From the NCBI GenBank assembly GCA_030530185.1, contig JAUMVL010000050.1, positions 1 to 10,817 on the forward strand: 10,817 nt of DNA. Reading direction: 5' to 3'. Positions within the stretch are counted from its first letter, which is position 1, and the number at the start of each line of letters is the position of its first letter. Below the pieces are notes generated by a model. The model searched no databases, had not been told where the DNA came from, and saw nothing but the letters and a program-made list of their open reading frames with translations. This stretch comes from Clostridia bacterium (GTDB lineage Bacteria > Bacillota > Clostridia > Christensenellales > CAG-138). The translations under genes were made by a program, and so were the position numbers. This document shows, piece by piece, positions 7,812 to 10,817 of this stretch.

Positions 7812-7862
7812 AAGCGGCGGACACGCCTCGGATTCTCCCGAAAGAATCTGTGTTCGCCGCTT
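7812..7862 (-). other. Long intercistronic hairpin between STAS and phosphatase genes
   Basis: AAGCGGCG (7812-7819) pairs with CGCCGCTT (7855-7862). ACAC (7821-7824) pairs with GTGT (7850-7853), and an inner GATTCT/AGAATC stem (7831-7836/7843-7848) has a six-base loop. No T-tract follows on either strand, so it is not a standard terminator. It sits in the widest gap of the cluster (7765-7880) and may stabilise or process the mRNA. Confidence 0.6.
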
Positions 7863-7880
7863 ATTGTGCCAAAATGGATT

Positions 7881-8177
7881 TTATTCGATGCACAGGAAAT
7901 CGGTAAAGCCCGTGACCTCGAAAACCTCCATGATCGTCTCGTTGACGTGGACGACCTTCATCTTGCCCTGGCGATGCATGGTCTTCTGTGCGGAAAGCAG
8001 CACACGGAGTCCTGCGGAGGAAATGTAATCGAGCTTCTCGAAATCAAAGGTCAGATCCTCGACGCCGTTCAGGCCCTCTTTGAGCTGCTCTTCCAGTTCC
8101 GGCGCAGTCATCGTGTCCAGTCTGCCCTCCAGCGCGATCACAAGTGCGCTGCCGTTTTTCGTCTGATTGATTTTCAT
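7881..8177 (-). CDS. STAS-domain anti-sigma-factor antagonist (RsbV/SpoIIAA-like)
   Basis: A 98-residue single STAS domain, the usual size for RsbV or SpoIIAA. When unphosphorylated, such proteins bind the RsbW-type kinase and release its target. The core shows the ALEGRLDTMTAPELEEQL start and the LDYISSAGLRVLL loop, in which Ser53/Ser54 is the expected phosphorylation site. The end, EVFEVTGF, is also typical. Start ATG 8177 has an excellent GAAAGGAGAA (8192-8183) seven bases upstream. The upstream TTG at 8216 would give 13 extra residues and has no such site. It follows the previous stop by 35 bases. The matching phosphatase and kinase lie directly downstream, which supports one circuit. Confidence 0.93.
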   Translation of the reverse strand: MKINQTKNGSALVIALEGRLDTMTAPELEEQLKEGLNGVEDLTFDFEKLDYISSAGLRVLLSAQKTMHRQGKMKVVHVNETIMEVFEVTGFTDFLCIE

Positions 8178-8182
8178 AATCG

Positions 8183-8192
8183 TTCTCCTTTC
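8183..8192 (-). promoter_or_regulatory. Ribosome binding site deciding the STAS gene start
   Basis: GAAAGGAGAA sits ahead of ATG 8177, which excludes the longer TTG-initiated version. Confidence 0.85.
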
Positions 8193-8212
8193 GTTGCCTG
8201 TCAAAGTATTCT

Positions 8213-8731
8213 TCAAAACTGTTTCCGTACTTCCATCTCGACCGCGCCGCCGCGCACGCCGATCTTGATCTCGTCGGCGAGCCTGCGAAGGATCGAACGC
8301 TCATAGCGATCCCATCCCTCGTCGGAATTGTTCTCGTTCATCGGGTTTCCCGCAAAGTCGTAGCAGACACCGTCCTCTTCCGCCATCATCGCGGTCTCGA
8401 ACTTATCCCGCAGCATTCCGATAAAGCCCTTTGCCGCCTCATTTTTGTTGGAAGTGGAGGACGAAATCAGCTGATACCGTTTGTTCGCATCCATCTTCGT
8501 CTTGGTGGAAAGATGCAGGGTAAACGACTTGCCTTCACTGTCGATCCAGAACTTGCCGGCCATTTCGCCCGTAACGCTGCGCGCCAAACCCATCAGCTCC
8601 TCGGTCAGCATCCGAAGCTGCACCGTCTCTTTGCCGTTCAGTTCGTGAAATCTTGCTGTCGATTCCGCTTCCTGCAGCGCCGCTTCCAATCCGTTCCCCT
8701 TGTTGTCAATGATGATGATGTCCGATCTCAT
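8213..8731 (-). CDS. Unrecognised 172-residue protein, paralog of the gene upstream (possible degenerate GHKL fold)
   Basis: I do not recognise a named family. Residues 1-109 align without gaps to the neighbouring 206-residue protein, with about half the positions identical. Shared blocks are LRMLTEELMG (39-48), FWIDSEG (61-67), FTLHLSTKTKM (70-80), STS-KN (92-97) and AAKGFIGMLRD (99-109). The C-terminus, LADEIKIGVRGGAVEMEV, is shared as well. The helix-strand order and the positions of EE and of the GFIG helix recall GHKL/RsbW proteins, but the N-box Asn and the DxGxP box are absent, so ATP binding is not expected. No signal peptide or membrane helix is seen. Start ATG 8731 has AAAGGGAGAG (8746-8737); a TTG at 8749 overlaps the previous stop but lacks an RBS. 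It probably works with the partner-switching proteins; this is inferred from position only. Confidence 0.85.
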   Translation of the reverse strand: MRSDIIIIDNKGNGLEAALQEAESTARFHELNGKETVQLRMLTEELMGLARSVTGEMAGKFWIDSEGKSFTLHLSTKTKMDANKRYQLISSSTSNKNEAAKGFIGMLRDKFETAMMAEEDGVCYDFAGNPMNENNSDEGWDRYERSILRRLADEIKIGVRGGAVEMEVRKQF

Positions 8732-8736
8732 GTCCA

Positions 8737-8746
8737 CTCTCCCTTT
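8737..8746 (-). promoter_or_regulatory. Ribosome binding site deciding the start at 8731
   Basis: AAAGGGAGAG overlaps the stop of the upstream gene by one base and lies five bases before ATG 8731. This favours 8731 over TTG 8749. Confidence 0.8.
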
Positions 8747-9366
8747 CAAAATGTTTTTTCAATAACCATTTCCACCGCGCCGCCGTTGATAAAGATTTTG
8801 ACCTCATCCGCAAGCTTTGCCGTGATCGACTTTTCCAGCTCGTCCCACTTTTCCGCTTCCTCTTCCTTCCGGTCTTGAATCGCCGCCCGATAGTCCTGCA
8901 GCGACCAGCTGTACAGCATCCCGTGCATCGACACGCCCATCGGCGCCTCGAAGCTGCCGGTATCCATTGCGGAGTAACCGTATTCCATCATCAGCGGCAT
9001 CGTGGAAAGGTCGTCCTGCTCGCTCATCTGCATGATGATATCACGGACCATGCCCATAAACCCCTTTGCCGCGGCATTCTTTCCCGAGGTGGAGGCTTTC
9101 AGAAGCTCTTCCCGGAGATCTGCGTTCATTTTGGTTTTGGTGGCAAGATGCAGGGAGAACCGGTTGCCTTCCGTCTCCACCCAATAGGTTGCTTCCTTCT
9201 CTCCGACGATCGACCGCAGCATGCCCATCATTTCCTCGGCAAGCAAGCGTAGGCGCAGCGTCTGCTTGGCGTTCAGGTTCTTATAGGCAGCGGTCTTTTC
9301 GGTTTGCAGCAACGCCTCGGCTATGCCGTCGCCCTGGCTGTTGATCCGAATCTGATCTGATTTCAT
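8746..9366 (-). CDS. Unrecognised 206-residue protein, larger paralog (possible degenerate GHKL fold)
   Basis: No named family is recognised. The N-terminal 109 residues are colinear with the downstream 172-residue protein: LRLLAEEMMGMLRS (39-52), YWVETEG (61-67), FSLHLATKTKMN (70-81), STSGKNAAAKGFMG (92-105). A middle part, about residues 113-170, is Met- and Tyr-rich, differs from the paralog and is about 34 residues longer. A charged helix and a shared end, LADEVKIFINGGAVEMVIEKTF over 185-206 (only part quoted as motif: GGAVEM), follow. No export signal is visible. Start ATG 9366 has AGGGAGG (9379-9373) six bases upstream; a longer open frame to 9540 overlaps the lipoprotein gene and has low-complexity content, so it is rejected. 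It lies 37 bases after the lipoprotein stop and 14 bases before the paralog. A tandem duplication followed by divergence is the simplest origin. Confidence 0.86.
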   Translation of the reverse strand: MKSDQIRINSQGDGIAEALLQTEKTAAYKNLNAKQTLRLRLLAEEMMGMLRSIVGEKEATYWVETEGNRFSLHLATKTKMNADLREELLKASTSGKNAAAKGFMGMVRDIIMQMSEQDDLSTMPLMMEYGYSAMDTGSFEAPMGVSMHGMLYSWSLQDYRAAIQDRKEEEAEKWDELEKSITAKLADEVKIFINGGAVEMVIEKTF

Positions 9367-9372
9367 CGTGTT

Positions 9373-9379
9373 CCTCCCT
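9373..9379 (-). promoter_or_regulatory. Ribosome binding site deciding the start at 9366
   Basis: AGGGAGG is six bases before ATG 9366. This sets the start well inside the longer open frame that reaches 9540. Confidence 0.85.
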
Positions 9380-9403
9380 TTTCTATCTCCGAATGATTGT
9401 GTC

Positions 9404-9769
9404 TCATTGTCCGGCTCCGCGCTGTGCAAGCGGCAGCGTGCATCGGATCGGCTCTGCCTCCTCTGCCGTTGCAACGATCTGAACGGAATCCGTCCGCCAC
9501 ACAACCTCAAAATTGTCCCGGTCCAGGTTCTTCCCGTCATTTTGTAGGGAAAGGTCCTCTCTCCCGATCTCGCGCTTCCCGTCGTACAGCCGAATCCGAC
9601 AGCGCACCGCGCCGAACGGAAAATCCGGGTCTCCGACCTGCACGACGGTCAAACGGTATTCCGGTTCAAAAGTTTCCGTCAGAATCTCCGTCTCCTTTAC
9701 AAAAAAGCAGCCCGCCGTCAGAAGAAGCAGTGCGCAGATCAGCGAAAATCGTCCAAGCCAGTGTTGCAA
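9404..9769 (-). CDS. Small putative lipoprotein (TTG start)
   Basis: A 121-residue protein with an N-terminal export signal: one Arg, then a hydrophobic core FSLICALLLL, ending in a lipobox TAGC with Cys21. After lipidation the mature part would be about 100 residues anchored on the outer face of the membrane. It is rich in alternating hydrophobic and charged residues that suggest beta strands, and has no recognised domain. Initiation is at TTG 9769 because GGAAGG (9780-9775) lies five bases upstream and the signal peptide begins there; no ATG gives the same signal. It is the first gene of the cluster, so it may be an envelope input or sensor partner for the membrane phosphatase, but this is speculation from order alone. 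Confidence 0.8.
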   Translation of the reverse strand: MQHWLGRFSLICALLLLTAGCFFVKETEILTETFEPEYRLTVVQVGDPDFPFGAVRCRIRLYDGKREIGREDLSLQNDGKNLDRDNFEVVWRTDSVQIVATAEEAEPIRCTLPLAQRGAGQ

Positions 9770-9912
9770 GGGAACCTTCCTCGATCCTGCGAAAAATGCG
9801 GTGAAATCCTATCCGGCAGAAATCGTCCGCCGTCTGTCGAAGCGAAGATCTGCACGTCCGACCCGTCGTCCGTAAAAACGAGGCGATTCTTCTTTTCCGT
9901 ATAGAATTTGCC
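9770..9912 (-). other. About 140-base leader of the lipoprotein-led cluster
   Basis: This is the stretch between the candidate promoter and the TTG start. It includes the RBS GGAAGG (9780-9775). A start-less reading frame on the - strand stays open from 9915 to 9742 (58 codons, stop TGA at 9741-9739). Its G/C-rich third positions look coding, but no usable start codon was found. It may be a gene remnant or a structured leader. Confidence 0.35.
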
Positions 9913-9918
9913 TTTTTA

Positions 9919-9947
9919 ACTATATCAAATATGGCGTCAAAAAGCAA
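9919..9947 (-). promoter_or_regulatory. Candidate vegetative promoter of the partner-switching cluster
   Basis: On the - strand TTGCTT (9947-9942) and TATAGT (9924-9919) are separated by 17 bases. The -10 matches the consensus at five of six positions and the -35 at three. It lies in the only AT-rich spot upstream of the lipoprotein gene and downstream of the terminator of the preceding gene. Confidence 0.45.
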
Positions 9948-9956
9948 GGTGGAAAT

Positions 9957-9982
9957 AAAAAAAGGCGGGAACGCTCCCGCCT
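9957..9982 (-). terminator. Intrinsic terminator of the P-type ATPase gene
   Basis: An 8-bp GC-rich stem, AGGCGGGA/TCCCGCCT (9963-9970/9975-9982), has a four-base loop. On the - strand it is followed by seven T (9963-9957). It separates the ATPase from the partner-switching cluster. Confidence 0.9.
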
Positions 9983-9993
9983 CAAACTGTCGA

Positions 9994-10020
9994 AAAAGGT
10001 GTCGGCCCATTTGCGGCAAA
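9994..10020 (+). repeat. Intergenic repeat block A, copy 2
   Basis: A 27-base block matching 5407-5433 at 22 of 27 positions, with identical core CCATTTGCGGCA. It lies between the ATPase stop and its terminator. Confidence 0.7.
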
Positions 10021-10050
10021 CAAAGGGTCAATTACATTTAGCGGAGTGGA

Positions 10051-10079
10051 ATCGGAGAAACCGGCTTCCGCCATTCTTT
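10051..10079 (+). repeat. Intergenic repeat block B, copy 2
   Basis: A 29-base block matching 5546-5574 at 27 of 29 positions, in the same orientation and the same order relative to block A. No inverted arms accompany this copy. Confidence 0.75.
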
Positions 10080-10111
10080 GCGGCTGTCTGCTTCAGCATG
10101 TCTCCGGTCCT

Positions 10112-10816
10112 TTACTGTTTCAAAATCCGCATGGCGTTCAGCACGGCAAGCAGCATGACGCCGACGTCGCCGATCACCGCAATCCACATGCCCGCGACAC
10201 CGAGCACGCCGAGGAGCATGAACAGCACCTTGACCCCGAGCGCAAACAGGATGTTTTCCAAAACGATCTTCCGCGTCGCCTTGGCGAGGTCGAGCGCCTC
10301 GATCAGCTTGTTCGGCTCGTCGGTCATCAGAACGACGTCCGCGGCTTCAATCGCCGCATCCGATCCGAGCGCGCCCATTGCCACGCCGATATCCGCGCGT
10401 GCCAGCACCGGCGCGTCGTTGATGCCGTCGCCGACGAACACGACCTTGCCGGACGTGCCCTTTGCGATCGTTTCCATCTCGGCAACCTTATCCCCCGGCA
10501 GCAGTTCGGCATGGAACTCGTCGATCTGCAATTCTTGCGCCATCGCCTCGGCGCTCCTGTTTCCGTCGCCGGTCAGCATCACCGTATGAATGCCGCGCGC
10601 CTTCAGCGCCGCAATCGCCTGCGCGCTGTCCTCCTTGGCAGCGTCTGCAATTACAATGCAGCCAAGATACGCGTTGTCGCTTGCGACATAAACCCTGGTG
10701 CCCGCATCCGAAACAGGTTGGAACGCAACCCCTTCCGCCGCCAGCAGTTTTTCATTGCCGACCAGCACCGTCCTCCCGCCGATCTTTGCGCGAATGCCGT
10801 GACCGGAGATTTCCTC
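10112..10816 (-). CDS. cadA: P1B-type heavy-metal (probably Zn/Cd) translocating ATPase, C-terminal part
   Basis: A P-type ATPase that exports metal ions at the cost of ATP; the visible 234 residues are its C-terminal part and the gene continues past the right edge. The frame is open to 10816 and begins with EEISGHGI, the end of the nucleotide-binding domain (His-Gly pair). It continues with MLTGDGNRS (TGD 82-84) and the hinge motif GDGINDAP (129-136). Two final membrane helices follow. The helix with FALGVK (Lys) and the last helix with DVG are the pattern of P1B-2 pumps for Zn, Cd and Pb, as in CadA and ZntA. The phosphorylated DKTGT box and metal-binding domains would lie outside the window. 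TAA ends it at 10112. The family is secure; the cadA name and the metal are less so. Confidence 0.9.
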   Translation of the reverse strand, partial: EEISGHGIRAKIGGRTVLVGNEKLLAAEGVAFQPVSDAGTRVYVASDNAYLGCIVIADAAKEDSAQAIAALKARGIHTVMLTGDGNRSAEAMAQELQIDEFHAELLPGDKVAEMETIAKGTSGKVVFVGDGINDAPVLARADIGVAMGALGSDAAIEAADVVLMTDEPNKLIEALDLAKATRKIVLENILFALGVKVLFMLLGVLGVAGMWIAVIGDVGVMLLAVLNAMRILKQ

Positions 10817-10817
10817 A

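Noticed and set aside
9367..9540. Extended N-terminus of the 206-residue paralog
   Set aside because: It overlaps the lipoprotein gene, is Arg-rich without similarity to the paralog, and the RBS plus the paralog alignment both place the start at 9366.
9666..10031. 121-codon - strand frame crossing the region upstream of the lipoprotein
   Set aside because: It runs through the ATPase terminator, the candidate promoter and the lipoprotein signal region. It has no RBS and no protein-like motif.

Overview
The window looks like chromosomal DNA from a GC-rich member of the Clostridia (Bacillota), probably a gut-type Oscillospirales or a relative. This is inferred from strong AAAGGAG-type ribosome binding sites, TTG and ATG starts, a Bacillota-style partner-switching (RsbU/RsbV/RsbW-like) gene set and an adjacent-pair ABC exporter. 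No rRNA, tRNA, CRISPR array, insertion sequence or phage gene was recognised.

Left part, + strand (1-5393): the C-terminal two thirds of the primosomal helicase PriA enters from the left edge. About 130 bases of hairpin-rich DNA with a possible five-residue leader ORF follow. Then come two translationally coupled ABC exporter genes (1717-3534 and 3531-5393). Their motifs divide as in heterodimeric exporters of the TM287/288, BmrCD and LmrCD kind: the first subunit has Asp in place of the Walker B catalytic Glu, and the second has the altered signature LSTGQ. A strong intrinsic terminator (5459-5493) ends this unit.

Middle part, - strand, read from high to low coordinates (9769 down to 5624): a six-gene cluster encodes (i) a small TTG-started lipoprotein, (ii) and (iii) two paralogous proteins of a family I cannot name, (iv) a STAS anti-sigma-factor antagonist, (v) a membrane sensor with HAMP and a SpoIIE/RsbU-type PP2C phosphatase, and (vi) an RsbW/SpoIIAB-like HATPase. 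Items iv-vi form a classical partner-switching circuit: the phosphatase dephosphorylates the STAS protein, which then binds the HATPase kinase. No sigma factor or other target is encoded here, so the output is unknown. The two paralogs resemble GHKL-fold proteins that have lost the ATP-binding residues. They are the most interesting content of the window. A plausible promoter lies at 9919-9947.

Right edge, - strand (10112 to end): the C-terminal part of a P1B-type heavy-metal ATPase, probably Zn/Cd export, with its own terminator at 9957-9982.

The gene-free stretch 9770-10111 (342 bases) holds the lipoprotein leader with its candidate promoter, the ATPase terminator and one copy of a two-block intergenic repeat. 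A second copy of that repeat surrounds the ABC operon terminator in the convergent stretch 5394-5623, where inverted arms also occur.
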